Source: Megaustenia siamemsis (lineage: Eukaryota > Mollusca > Gastropoda > Stylommatophora > Ariophantidae). From it: a stretch of DNA of 64,000 nt. Within the stretch, counting starts at the first letter, position 1, and every line of letters starts with the position of its first letter. The stretch lies in the NCBI GenBank assembly GCA_032433765.1, contig JAVIAB010000092.1:66950666-67014665 (forward strand). The letters are read 5' to 3'. Under the pieces are notes generated by a model. The model searched no databases. It saw only the letters and a program-made list of their open reading frames with translations, and was not told the DNA's origin. A program made the translations under genes and the position numbers. Of this stretch, positions 10,946 through 22,261 are shown piece by piece.

Positions 10946-11251
10946 CTTTACGGTAAAAAAAATAAATAAACTTGGGAAATTAAATGCATTTCTGGTTGTC
11001 TTTACTTATACCATTTCATCATTCTAACAATATATCATATAGCAGTTTGTTTTTCAATTTGTAAGTTTTCATAAAATAACAAATAGTAACTTATGGACGT
11101 ACACAGTGTGGGGATGTGCAGGACGCGAAAAAGGCGGTGGACATAGGCTTGCCTCTGAGCCAAGCCAAAAAGATAATCATCAAGTACAATGCCAGCTGGT
11201 ATAAGTGATCATATCTGAATACAGCATTCTGTCCTTACCTTTTTTCATAAT

Positions 11252-11252
<1 letters not shown>

Positions 11253-11326
<74 letters not shown>

Positions 11327-11336
11327 GATATATATA
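11253..11336. repeat. (TA)n then (CA)n microsatellite
   Basis: About 30 TA units followed by a short CA run and TATATA. Confidence 0.95.
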
Positions 11337-11529
11337 ATTTGTCCTTCTACTACGTCATTATCTTAAGCTGTTTGCCTGTCTTTTATCTTCGTATTCAGCA
11401 ATCCTTTCTTCTTCATTTTTTTTTAAACTTGTCACAAAATAGTCCTGTTGATTCTTTCTTGCCCTGTCTATCTATTGTTCACTCGAGCCAAAGACGGTAG
11501 ATAGAACAAACATTCTAGACACTTTGCGC

Positions 11530-11790
11530 TCGACGATCTTTGTTATTAAGCGTCAGAGCAAATGACCCGCACTGAATCTCAAAATACAACTTTGTTCTTG
11601 GCGATGTGCTCAAACTCAGCGAAGGAGATGATGCCTGCTGTTGTTGCCTCTCGCCTTAGTGTTCTTTTTAGTATTTCTCTTGGTCGGCATGTTTTGCCTT
11701 TAACCTCTGGTTCCCATTTGAGGGCCTACTTTGAGATTTTCTTGTTGCTTCTTCTCAGCACATGGCTAATATACTTCTCTTGATTATAGC
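11530..11790 (-). mobile_element. LINE C-terminal remnant (GHVLRR type)
   Basis: The minus strand reads YISHVLRRSNKKISK, ALKWEPEVKGK, PREILKRTLRREATTAGI, then AEFEHIAKNK and DSVRVICSDA. This matches the usual C-terminal arrangement of endonuclease-RT elements (GHV, GRPR, trailing W/DSV). It carries scattered stops. Confidence 0.55.
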
Positions 11791-11834
11791 TGATATTGAT
11801 GGATGCTTTGTCATGCTCTTATTTTTATGCTTAG

Positions 11835-12130
11835 TAATTTTGATCTCCATATGTTATCATGTTTATGAAAGTCATCGCTCCATTTTCTACTCTTTCTCAT
11901 TACGTGGCAAAAGATAGTGTTGTTTTCTCATGATGTTAAAAATGAGTTTTTATTTTAGCTTCGTCTTGTTGCTCTTTTTAGAAGCATATGAGTTATCATA
12001 TGTGCAATCAACATTCTTCTGTGAAATCGCATTTTTGGAGTCCCTCCCAAATATTATTTTGCCTTTAGTTCGATTGCCTAGGGTTCACTTTCTTATGTCA
12101 GTTCGTTTTGCCTTTAGTCCGATTGTCTAG
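11835..12130 (-). mobile_element. LINE family B, degenerate 3' fragment
   Basis: The plus strand resembles the antisense B 3' end (blocks like CATTACGTGGCAAAAGATAG and ACATTCTTCTGTGAAATCGC at the same order and spacing as in copy 1131-1610), with many changes. A 29-bp block near its end is partly duplicated. Confidence 0.55.
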
Positions 12131-12219
12131 GGTTTACTTTCTTAGGTCAAATCTTTTTTTTTTCAAAGACGTTTTGATTAGCTTGTAATTGTTGATTTTT
12201 ATTCTTATTTACCTTTTGT

Positions 12220-13510
12220 ATTTACCTTTTTGGCCTAATGAGCCATGTTACAAAAATCTGGCTAAAAGTTATACAAGGAAGGATTCAGAATAAAATCAAT
12301 AATGAATTAGATGAGCAGCAATTTGGATTTAGGAAAAATAGCGGGACAAAAGAAGCCATATTCTGCATGAGAACATTAATCGAAAAATACACAGAAGTCA
12401 ACAAACCAATATATGCCTGCTTCATAGACTACACCAAATCTTTTGATAGAGTACACCACAAACAACTTATAGAATGCCTAAAAGAGATACATCTAGATGA
12501 CATGGATATACGACTAATATGCAATCTATACTGGGAGCAAACAGCAATAATAAAATGTAACAAAGAGTTCTTTGTTAACCCATTGATATAAAAAGAGGAG
12601 TAAGACAAGGATGCATCCTATCACCAAGCTTGTTCAATCTATACACTGAGCAAATCTTTAAAAACATCATAGAGATGCCAGGCCTACAAATTAATGGAAA
12701 GATAATCAATAACCTAAGATATGCTGACGATACTGTACTACTAGCAGAAAATCCTAAAGACCTACAACAATTACTTAATGAAATAAACACGACAAGCAAA
12801 ACATATGGACTAGATATGAATATCAAAAGGACTAAAACTATGATCATAAACAAAGAAAATACTAAAAACACACAAGTGGATCTAAAAATTGAAGGAATAG
12901 ACCTTGAGACAGTTCAGAACTATAACTACCTTGGACATACTATAACCAGTGATGGAAAATGTACAACTGAAATAAACAAAAGAATAGGAATGGCAAAAAG
13001 TAATTTTAATGTCATGAGGGACATACTAACATCAAAACAAATAACACCAGAGCTAAAACTAAGAATAGCAAAATGTTACATCTTCTCAATATTCCTATAT
13101 GGTGCTGAAACATGGACATTAAACAAGAAAACAGAACAGAGAATTGAAGCCTTTGAAATGTGGATATATAGAAGAATAGGTCGAATTGGATGGAAGGAAA
13201 AGAAAACAAACGATGAAGTCTTAAAACAACTAAAAATGAAAAGAGAACTACTAAACACAATTCAAACAAGACAAATGCGATTTTTGGGCCATGTTAAAAG
13301 ACACAACAGTCTACTAAAAGTAATCCTGGAGGGAAAAATACAAGGTAAAAGAGGCAGAGGCAGACCAAGATTAACATGGACGAGTAACATCAAAAGATGG
13401 ACAAATCAACCGATGACAACCTGCACCATCAAAGCAAGAAACAGAGTAGAATGGCGATCCATGGTAGCCAACCTTCGTTGCGGAGACGGCACTCAATGAT
13501 GATGATGATT
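12220..13510 (+). mobile_element. LINE family A, longest copy of its 3' half
   Basis: 5'-truncated non-LTR retrotransposon running from inside the reverse transcriptase to the 3' end, which finishes ATGATGATGATG. This terminal simple repeat together with the GRGRPR C-terminus is typical of RTE-like LINEs; clade assignment is inference. Confidence 0.9.
12238..13499 (+). pseudogene. LINE family A reverse transcriptase, one frameshift
   Basis: Two overlapping frames make one protein. Motifs in order: QQFGFRKNSGTKEAIFCM, YACFIDYTKSFDRVHH (RT motif A, catalytic D), GVRQGCILSPSLFNLY (motif B), LRYADDTVLLAENP (catalytic YADD), NYLGHTITSDGKC, FLYGAETWTLN, RFLGHVKRHNSLL and GKRGRGRPRLTW. The frame breaks once near 12582, just before GVRQG, and a stop follows in the first frame. 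The endonuclease domain and N-terminal RT are missing through 5' truncation. The YADD box is intact, so apart from truncation and the single shift it is well preserved and probably inserted fairly recently. Confidence 0.9.
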
Positions 13511-14386
13511 TACCTTTTTATTGTTTTTTTTTTTTTACATTAAAATTTAATTTAAAATTTCATTCTTAGAATGCAGCCTTTATCCTCTGGAGGATATAGT
13601 CAAATAAAAGGAAAGTTTCGAAATGAAGATATAGAAACAGCGAGGGAGTGAGCGTGAGAAAGAGAATGAGAGAGAGAAAGGATGAACAAGGAAGAAGAAA
13701 GTGAAGAGACGCGTCCTCGAATGTGAAGTGTACTAATTTCATTACCCCGTGGATCTCCTTGCTATTTAGAACCTACTTTGTATTCTTGTGTTCATCGTTG
13801 CTGTATTTCTTCCACCTATAAAAGCCTTCAAAATGAGGTGTCTCATTGTAACTTAAGCTATTTTGTTCAGCTTTCCACATGCTTCCAAATTCAGTACGCC
13901 ATTTTTTGACACCGACCTTCATTCCTTCTGGACACACGCTTGCTGGGCTAGCCTGGAGAAATGTCTCCACCCCCCCCCCCTCAATTAAATGTCAAGCATG
14001 AATGGCGTAAATGGATGAAAACAGAAATATTGTTTTGTAAACAATCTCTTTCCCCATCTCCGAGCTTTTTTTTTTTTTTTTTTTTACCATTTTTATATTT
14101 TGAAATGATTTCTCATTCTAACAAAATGAAGCAAATGTTATATTTTCATTAAAAAAAAAACACTACGAAGAAATATCAAAATAAGTCGAAGCCAAAGCAT
14201 AGTCAGCTCTTTCAAGATTCGACCATATATAATATTTAATATATATATATTGTATATAATAACAGTTAATTATCATTGTAAATTATATGTAACCTATCAT
14301 ATTCCAAAAGAAAAAATGTAAATGGTCCGTTCACACCTGAAACGCTATGTGGTATATACGTTATCACACCAACCCGCTATTGCTCG
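13511..14386. other. Unassigned VWA intron, homopolymer-rich
   Basis: Contains poly-T (13524, 14068), poly-C (13971) and purine-rich GAGA stretches near 13650. No gene recognised. Confidence 0.5.
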
Positions 14387-14533
<147 letters not shown>

Positions 14534-14849
14534 GAGAAAGCGAGAAATAACTCTAGTTCTTAACTGTAAAAGAAATAAACACTAATGTTTTAGAGTCTGA
14601 GTCAATTCTGCAGTAGTGATGTTCCGCTAACACAAAATTAAACAATAACCTTTCTGATCAGTGGCGAAGCCACTAACATCTCATCCACTACGGCCCCATC
14701 ACTATTGTATATGATGGTTAGTCTATCACCCTCGTCTATATTTTATCTATTGTCTACTTATAGTTAGTCAAAGGTTCACTGCAAGCGAATTAAAATCCAT
14801 AATTATTCTTATATCATCTACTTATATGATATTTAACCTGCCACCTTAC

Positions 14850-15120
14850 GTCTGAAAGCCTCCAACGGCGGTAGAGCACATATGCGAGACGGCAGTATGA
14901 GCTTGATGTGGTCAAGATTTCTGAAAGCTGTGACGTTGAACACAAATGACTCGTCAGGGTCACTGGCTATATTCCTCCACTCAGGCTCGACCTTGTACTG
15001 GCCCACACCGCAAACATACAAATAGAAGCCTTGTTCTTGAGCAAGTTCTGCCTCTCTTGTAGTCTGCCAAGGTGATCTAGACCCACCATCAGTCACAACA
15101 ATGATGACCTTCAGAATGTT
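14850..15120 (-). CDS. VWA gene exon 6: end of first VWA domain
   Basis: Acceptor TTTCCTAAG, phase 0 in, phase 1 out. It encodes NILKVIIVVTDGGSR, the hydrophobic strand with the MIDAS aspartate (TDG), then FYLYVCGVGQY, EWRNIASDPDESFVFNV and the closing helix LDHIKLILPSRIC. This is the standard second half of a VWA domain, including the cysteine at its end. Two donors are possible: GTAAGG after base 14850 and GTTAAA after 14838. Both leave phase 1; GTAAGG is nearer consensus and is used here, the other adds four residues. Confidence 0.92.
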
Positions 15121-15254
15121 CTTAGGAAAAAATAAAATTGAACTGTCAGTTTTCAGAATAAATGTTTACCTTTATCTTAACTATTGTTGGTAAATATAGG
15201 GGTTAAGGCAAAGAAATGCAAATGAATGCATAAAAATGCGAAGCAGCAGTAAAG

Positions 15255-15567
15255 CTAAATGTGAGGGAGAATTCGAGTACCTGTTATTCTTCTGTTCCAT
15301 TCTTTCTCCTTTGTGTATGCACACTGACCTCGGTGTGTACTCTTCTGGTTATGATGATTAGCACATTTTTACACATATATGATTGTCCCCGTATTGGTGT
15401 GCATATGCATGTATGTGTTCATATGTATGGGTATTGGTATATCTATATATGCATGTATGTATGTATGTATGTATGTATGTATGTATATACAATAAATATA
15501 TATGTAGATATATATATATATATATGTATGCGCATGTCTGCTTATACGTGTATATATATACACACAC

Positions 15568-15614
<47 letters not shown>

Positions 15615-16015
15615 AGCATCTCTCTGTGTGTGTGCATATGTGTATTTGTGGGCCCTTAGATACTTTTAGACATTATCAGTGTCTTTGCAGTCGAAGTCAC
15701 CTAGACATCATTTCCCCCACTCGCGTATTTTTAGAACCCTTCACACGGTCTTGATCAGCAGGGTACAATTACAGCTACACCCGTGTGACTATCTTTTTTC
15801 CCATTCTGACCATGGTCCACGACACAGGGATGAGTTTTTTCTTTTCTTATACCAGTTTCGATTATTTTGTTTTGGATCTTTCATTACTAGTTAGTTATAT
15901 AGTATTAGTTTTATTTACTTACATATCTGTGTGTGCGTGTTGTTTGATTGTTCCTGCTAAAGGCCTTTGAGCCGAAACGTCGTTCAAATTTGTGTCTATC
16001 AATCACGTAAAGAAA
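15255..16015 (+). repeat. Dispersed repeat R2, copy 1 (near complete)
   Basis: Homologous over most of its length to the inverted copy at 62905-63660: opening block with TTCTTTCTCCTT, then ACACATATATGATTGTCCCC, then a TATG/TA microsatellite, then a unique segment, ending in the core GCCGAAACGTCG (15971-15982) and CACGTAAAG. No coding capacity. The class of element is unknown; the order of parts is conserved between copies. Confidence 0.85.
15459..15612. repeat. (ATGT)n/(TA)n microsatellite inside R2
   Basis: Tetranucleotide ATGT repeats grade into TA runs; the same place in the 62905 copy is also a TA microsatellite. Confidence 0.95.
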
Positions 16016-16029
16016 TACGTACAAAAATA

Positions 16030-16475
16030 CAAATTTTCAACTCCAATGTTAAGTCGGTTCTATTATATGGCTGTGAAACATGGAGAATAACAAATTGACA
16101 ATCACGAAAGTACAGACTTTCATTAATGGATGCTTGCGCAGAATAAAGGGATGGAAATGGCAGGACAAAGTCACAAACGTGGAATTATGGAAATGTACCG
16201 GTCAAATACCAGTGGATAAAGAAATACAGCGAAGACGATGGCGATGGATAGGACACACACTACGGAAACCAACTGAGAGTATTACACAACAGGCCCTTTT
16301 TTGGAATCCCCAGGGGAAAAGACAAAGAGGAAGACCAAGGAATTCTTGGAGAAGACAGATTGAAGCAGAGATGAAGATGATGGGGAAGACATGGAATGAT
16401 CTTAAAAGAATTGCAAAAAACAGAACGACTTGGAAAGTGTTTGTTGAAGACCTATGCTCCACTGGGAGCTAAAAG
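16030..16475 (+). mobile_element. LINE family C, 3' coding end
   Basis: Directly abuts R2. Reads in order SVLLYGCETWR, then after a frame break KVQTFINGCLRRIKGWKW, ELWKCTGQIPVDKEI, RRWRWIGHTLRKPTESIT, GKRQRGRPRNSWRRQIEAEM, and ends VFVEDLCSTGS with a stop. This is the recognisable C-terminus of a metazoan endonuclease-RT family distinct from A and B. It is nearly intact over its last 130 codons. Confidence 0.8.
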
Positions 16476-17099
16476 GTAGAAGAATCACGTAAAGCTTTTA
16501 CATTACCGTTGTTTATGTTTTTTTTTCAATTCTCCCCTGCTGGTAAAGATATGACATTAGTATATTTTTTTTTGTTTTGTTTGGTTAAAATTGTTTTATT
16601 AAGATCAGAAAATGGAGCATTGATTAAGAGAACACAACATACATTTGAAAATAAATGAAACGTGAATTTTGAAAACAGAAAGAAGTTGCGAAATAATAAT
16701 GCGCAAGCAAAGATATAATTGAAGCAAAAGAATATGAAGTTAAATAAAGTAATGTTGAAAGGAAACTTCATAAAGAGAATTACATTAGTGTATAATCTGA
16801 TCATCAAAAGTGTTCTCTCATCGAGTAAATGTTTCAGCCTCTCAGATGTCAATTGTAGTTTAAAGAGTAATTGGAACATTATGAATGAAGACAGTGTACA
16901 AAAGAGAACATTTGATGCTTATTGAAATAAACAGATAGACACTTACTTCTCTTTTGTTATGGTAAGGAAAGGAAATTGAAAAATAATATTTAAAAAAATG
17001 GACTAAAAGACGGAGAGAAAAACAGAGAAAGACAGCATCATTAGATGATATGCCCACAGGTATTAGGCGATCATGTCCTTTCAAACATCTGTGTCAATG

Positions 17100-17845
17100 A
17101 CGTCCATAGTCAGTTAAACTGACCTTTCTATGACAGACAGTTATACTACCAAATATTATTTGTTGTCTTCCTCTGGCTTGGTCAGCGTTACTCCAAGCCG
17201 TCCTGTTTTCCTCGAGAAAATCTTTGCACCCGTTTTTAGAGGGTGAGTCAGCCCAGAAGTGATGTTGACTTTTTTTTAAAAAAAAGTGAAATGGTGAGGG
17301 CTAGAAAAAAAATAATAACCATTTTTTGGAACTGAAACCTAGTCAGCTTACGAGTACACTGGCTGCATCACTACCAGTGCTTTAAGCTGATAATTGTTTT
17401 CCCCATTTATGCATATCATTTATAGTGACTAATTTATGGACTGCCTAGGAATGCCTGATGTTCAAATCTCTGATGACTCGATCGATGCATGCATTGGAAG
17501 TACCATCACTCTTGCCATTGTCTGAAGTGCAGATCGGACGAGAATGTGAACCTGACATTGGGACACGTGGTGACTTGACTGAAATAAAATCGATGCGAAT
17601 GTTAATTTGCGATCGTCAACATACAACACCATTCGATCCTATGCAGATCACAGCTAACGTTGGTTGAAATTGTGGTTTGTGTGCAGGAACAGTATTTCGC
17701 TGAAAGAAAAGCTAATTTATTGTGAAATTCTGAAGTACAGTATATACAATCAGAAAGTGGACTAAACAGAAGTTTAAATGGCGCGCTAATGATGTTAAGA
17801 AAGCTGTATACTCTAGTCTATTCTAGTCTAGAAAGAGTTTTTATT
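17100..17845. other. Unassigned VWA intron sequence
   Basis: No gene recognised. An open frame at 17458-17667 lacks any family signature and I do not treat it as a gene. Confidence 0.4.
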
Positions 17846-18250
17846 CTAATAGTTTAAAAATTGCACCTGTACAGTACCTAATTCTTCCAAAGCCCGTATC
17901 TGAGTTTCTGTCAACTGTGGTTCTATAAATGATTTTATTCTCGTTTCTGTTATCTTGGCATATATTTTTCTTACGTGACTCAGTAATACGATGTCTGCTT
18001 CGGCATTTGGAGCATTCTTGTTTGCTCCCAATGCGCATTACGTTATCATTATTACTGTTGCAGGCTGCCAATCTAGGGGTAAAATTAGTTAAATCCATGT
18101 TGTATTGAAGACTTTATGTTGCCATCTGATACAGCTTTCACCTACTGCTTGAATTATTTCTGCTGATAGCCCATCAGCTTCTGGTGGTTTATGTTTAAGC
18201 GACTGCCAACAGCCAATACTACTTCAATTAGTATTTCTGATTCCAGCATT
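17846..18250 (-). mobile_element. LINE family C-like reverse transcriptase remnant
   Basis: The minus strand reads PEADGLSAEIIQAVGES (RT N-terminal GPDGL-type motif), then LLSHVRKIYAKITETRI, FIEPQLTETQI and, in another frame, GFGRIRYCTGAIFKL. The order matches RT motifs 1-2a. A relative with the same motifs lies at 51590-52500. Confidence 0.6.
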
Positions 18251-18334
18251 ATTGGTTTGTTGTCTTTTGTTGCTCCGTTTTGATGATATACCATACATAT
18301 ATACATGTTAGATAAAAACACCCAAAACAACATT

Positions 18335-18660
18335 AAGAACTTAAAAAGAAAATACCAAATCACCTTTTTAAGAATGAGAACTATTCATGTACCACTAAAC
18401 AACCACATAAATAGACTACAGCGATATTTTACTCCAGCATGTCCGTTCTCTGAACACCTATGTGATACTGTAAACCATGTTTGAATGTCCACAACTCACC
18501 AGTATCAAGATAAATCTATTTCCTAAAGAACCTGATAAATAGAATACATTGTACGTTACTACAAGGAGAAATATCTGCAGATATAATTTTATTGGAGTTG
18601 GACAGAAAGGCGTCAGCTCGCCTGCCGCTGAATCCATTATAAGAACATGATCTCACGGGA
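18335..18660 (+). mobile_element. Retroelement C-terminal Cys/His fragment
   Basis: Reads HVPLNNHINRLQRYFTPACP, then EHLCDTVNHV, the conserved cysteine/histidine C-terminal region of some metazoan non-LTR elements, and LYVTTRRNICRYNFIGVGQK. Stops interrupt the frame. Family not determined. Confidence 0.45.
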
Positions 18661-19059
18661 GTTTGAGAAAATCATAAAAAATATTATTTCCAGTTACTTT
18701 CGGACTGATGTAATAATGGTTATCACTTTTCTGCCGTTGAATATTTCTGTAAAGTTGTAGTTCTCATCTCTTTTTCACACGCTCTTGATTACCATCACAA
18801 ATGTTCTGACGGCTGTTCTTTTGTTTCTTCTCTGGACTCTTCAAAGCGCTCCAAGGATTCATATCTTCGTTATTGCTGTTTATGTTGGTGTCTTGGAGTT
18901 ATAATCCGCATAATTCCTGTACGATGTTATGCAAGGTGGTGGCTCTGCATTTGACCATTCTCCTCAGTTATGCCAATATCCAGTGACAATTGTTTAAATG
19001 CTCGCTATTTACAGTTTGCAATTGTATTTTAGTACCTTCTTATTTCAGATTTCTTTTCT
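18661..19059. other. Unassigned VWA intron sequence
   Basis: No feature recognised. Confidence 0.4.
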
Positions 19060-19520
19060 TTTTCATTGAGTGCCGTCTCCGCCTCGAAGGTTGGCTACCA
19101 TGGAGAATCATTCCATTCTGCCTCTTGCTTTGATGGTGCATATTGTCATAGGTTGACTTGTCCATCTTTTGATGTTACTTGTCCATGTTAGTCTTCGTCT
19201 TCCTCTGCCTCTTTTACCTTGTAATTTCCCTTCCAATATTACTTTTAGTAGGCTGTTGTGTCTTTTAACATGTCAAAAAATTTTATTTGTCTTGTTCTAA
19301 TTGTGTTTAGTAGTTCTCTTTTCATTTTTAGTTGTTTTAAAACTTCATCGCTTGCTTTCTTTTCTTTCCACCCAATTCTACATATTCTTCTATAAATCCA
19401 CATTTCAAATGCATAATTGACTGTTCTGTTTTCTTGTTTAAAGTCAATGTTTCTGCACCATACAGGAATATTGATAAGATGTAACATTTTGCTATTCTTA
19501 GTTATAGCCCTGGTGTTATT
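19060..19520 (-). mobile_element. LINE family A, 3' end
   Basis: The minus strand encodes the A C-terminus (AFEMWIYRRICRIGWKEKK, LKQLKMKRELLNTI and the RGRRRP-type block). It is 5'-truncated just after the NITPGL-type segment and ends at the GAGTGCCGTCTCCGCCTCGA-complementary 3' terminus. Confidence 0.8.
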
Positions 19521-19856
19521 TAGATTTATTACCTTTGTTTAATTAAAGATGGCTTGCACGGTCACGCCATATTTGCCCAACCCTAGAAATCTTCTGCCTT
19601 GTCCTGTTATCCTAGTTCAATAAAGTGTTTTAATACCTATATTTGAAGGCGATAGAAAAGTCTTTTCCTGGTTCTATTAAAATAGTCTTTACTTTAGGCA
19701 CAATTTTAAATACTCGGGTCGATAAGAAAACGTCAAACTGATGATTAACTAAAAACCGTAGAGGTTTGTCTAGAGCGCGAACGTTAATGGTGGTGCTAAA
19801 AGAACTAAATTGGAAAAATTATGGCTGAAGTTAATGGATTATTTTCTGTAACTTAC

Positions 19857-19999
19857 ATCTCTGAAGTTGCGATTCTCTCTAACATAACGGAGAGCCAGGT
19901 CTGTGTTGGTGACTCCGGACCTGTACGGAAGGTTCTCCTCATTGATGTTGGCCAATAGCTCACTCTTTGACTGGTATCGATTCAACTCCAACGGGGGCG
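19857..19999 (-). CDS. VWA gene exon 5: first VWA domain, middle
   Basis: Donor GTAAGT is excellent. It encodes LELNRYQSKSELLANI, then LPYRSGVTNTDLALRYVREN; the threonine in GVTNT is the fourth MIDAS ligand of VWA domains. The upstream junction is uncertain. With the acceptor TTTCGTAG the exon enters in phase 1, which would pair with a weak GTGGCG donor in exon 4. With an acceptor 14 bases further in (TTGGAG, exon 19857-19985) it enters in phase 0 and pairs with the better GTGAGA donor. The choice changes about four residues between two strands of the fold. Confidence 0.88.
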
Positions 20000-20039
20000 C
20001 TACGAAATTTAATAAAAAGCCGTGATATAAAAGCTATCA

Positions 20040-20260
20040 TTCTAATAAAAACGTATCAACACACTGAAAGCCATCTTAGAAAGAGACGTATAAGGACAAA
20101 AGAAACAAAGGCAGGCAAAGATTCAAATGGACTAATAGTGTCAAGAGATGTGCTGGGAAATCAGTCATAGAATTTACCACCAGGACAAGAGTCAGAGTAA
20201 AACGACTTTTCATTATAGCCAACCTTCAGCTCGAAGAAGACGTAATCGTGATTCAGTTGT
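20040..20260 (+). mobile_element. LINE family A-like 3' relic
   Basis: Reads RQRFKWTNSVKRCAGKSV, then TRTRVRVKRLFIIANLQLEE, parallel to RPRLTWTSNIKRW...RNRVEWRSMVANLRC in family A, but older and diverged. Confidence 0.55.
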
Positions 20261-20399
20261 TATGTTCTTTATGAGACGTCTGTTGTGGGTTTAATGAAGA
20301 CTGAGAGTAAAGGGAATATAACTGCTACAATCGTTATTTAGTTTACAGGTTAGCATTTTCATTTCCTATCCGCCCTCCTTTGTGATAATTAAAATTAAT

Positions 20400-21100
20400 G
20401 AGGTATTTAACCTCAGGCATTAGCAGAATTAAGAGGAAGATCCAAGAACATCGAGGAACATCTAGAAATATTAAGAAATAACCAAAGCACAGAGGAAGAA
20501 TGATTTAGAGAAACATCGAGATAGAGAACAAGAAATATAGATATAAGTTAGAGAGATAGATAGAGAATCACCTAGTGAACATCAGGTTAGACCAGGCATA
20601 GTTTAGTTGAGAAGTGTTTCAAGTTAATTTAGAAGTTTTGTGCTGCAGGGAACAATAGCAAGTAGAGTAAGAGTAGCAATGAAAAAGTCAAGACATGGAT
20701 ACAGAGTAGCAAAGTGTGCAAGACGAGTTGTGATATTTTGATAAAGGAAGATTGAATTAGAAATTTTACAGACTATATGTACTAAGAGATGCTTCAAATA
20801 AAAAAAAAACAATAAAAGCCGGTGTTAACCCCTTGAGCGCATCCAGACTAGGAATTTTAATTATAGAATTGGAATTTATAATTTTAGATGTACTCCACTA
20901 AACTTCACTTGTACAAACGACGACCAAATATACTCGTATAAGCAAAATTTCATAATCTGTGATTATTGACTACATAAATCAATGTCAAGACATTGTTTGT
21001 ACGCCATGTTGTGAGCTCTGTATAATAATTATGAATATATCTAAACTCTGTATTATAACATATTTAGTAGCAGTTCTGTCTGCACGCATCTACGGTTAGG
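20400..21100. other. Unassigned, purine-rich
   Basis: AG-rich 20430-20600. A phrase like AGTTAATTTAGAAGTTTTGTG also resembles 60005-60025 in the unknown insertion, hinting at a shared LTR-like repeat. No gene recognised. Confidence 0.35.
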
Positions 21101-21169
21101 TACACATGCTTTTTTTTTACACATCTGTTCGTTGTGCACAAAATCAGTTAGATTCACACAGTTTATACC

Positions 21170-21475
21170 TATCTTGTACCCACCTCCCCATATTTTTAGA
21201 ACCCTTCCGTCCTTCCACCTGACCGCCTGGCCAGTGAGATATATAGTTGGTCATGCCGCCTAATTTTAGTTAATTGAGAAGCTGACCACGCTCTCGACCA
21301 CAGGGAAGTGACTTTTTTTTATTTCCTTTCTCGAGTATCTAGCGTATTATCGCCATGTAGTTAGATTTGTGTACATATCATATATTTTTGTGTTGGTTGT
21401 TGTTCCAGCTGAAGGCCTACTTCGCCGAAACGTCGACTTTTGTTTTGCTAATTACCACGTAAAGCTGTTACTATA
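21170..21475 (+). repeat. Dispersed repeat R2, copy 2 (3' part)
   Basis: Shares the order of R2 copy 1: ATATTTTTAGAACCCTTC, a CGACCACAGGGAAGTGAC-like segment, then GAAGGCCTACTTCGCCGAAA and ACCACGTAAAGC. The core is at 21424-21435. Confidence 0.75.
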
Positions 21476-21639
21476 CCAATTTTGTTTTCTTTTTTTTTTT
21501 AAATCGTCATTACCATCAGCTTTACAGTAGCTTCACATCTCTATGCATCTTAGTACATCTTGATGCCTATACTCCTTTACTAGTAGTAGTTCCGAGTCTA
21601 AATATAGGAATATGGAGAAAACTAAGACTATACTACCAC

Positions 21640-21920
21640 ACTCATAGCTGACTACTAGCGTCAGGTTCAATGAACCAAAACTGATCAAGATCCTACTCTA
21701 CCTACCGTAATGTCCGTGAATATAGACAACATAATCTGCACAAGTAACTAGAGATTATCGTAGGAGTGTAGTCGTACGTACAATTATGTGATAATGTTGG
21801 AAGTAATTAAGTGACACTGTGTAAAAGTCAGTTTCCTATAAACCAAGACACAACACAACGACGTCCTTCTAACGACATTTACAAGGGATGACAAAGAAGA
21901 GTAACCGTACAACGAATGTA
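21640..21920. repeat. Dispersed repeat R3, diverged copy
   Basis: Resembles 34130-34450 in order of blocks (AATGAACCAAAACTGATCAA against GGTGAACCAAAACCATCCAG; ACACAACACAACGACGTCC against ACATCACAACGCAGACACG). A short inverted match lies near 26965. Confidence 0.45.
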
Positions 21921-22206
21921 GAATGCTCAAAGTGTAATTATCGTCAGAATTTCATTGATGACGTCATCTTTGAAAATTAAAAAAAAAAAAGGATAAGAGA
22001 GTTTCTGCATAACATTTTAATTTAATACAGCAGTTCAGATTTGATAACATATAAACACTGTTTCATTTTTAGTCATAGTTTGTATTTTTATATTATTTTT
22101 AATTAAGCTGCTCGGTACATGTATCAATAGACACGGATGAACATCTTTCATCAATCAATCTTTAAAAAATTTTTTTATCAAATTAACTACCCGCACACCA
22201 CCCCAC

Positions 22207-22261
22207 TATAGCTCGTTTCAAAACATATGCCCAACTTCAAAACGATATTACTCTCTAACCG
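22207..22261 (+). repeat. Left terminal inverted repeat, DD83E element 1
   Basis: Begins TATAGCTCGTTTC and contains GCCCAACTT; pairs with 24275-24329. Includes the TA target duplication at 22207-22208. Confidence 0.85.

Noticed and set aside
17458..17667. Open frame of 69 codons as a small gene
   Set aside because: No recognisable domain, splice context or conservation visible within the window.
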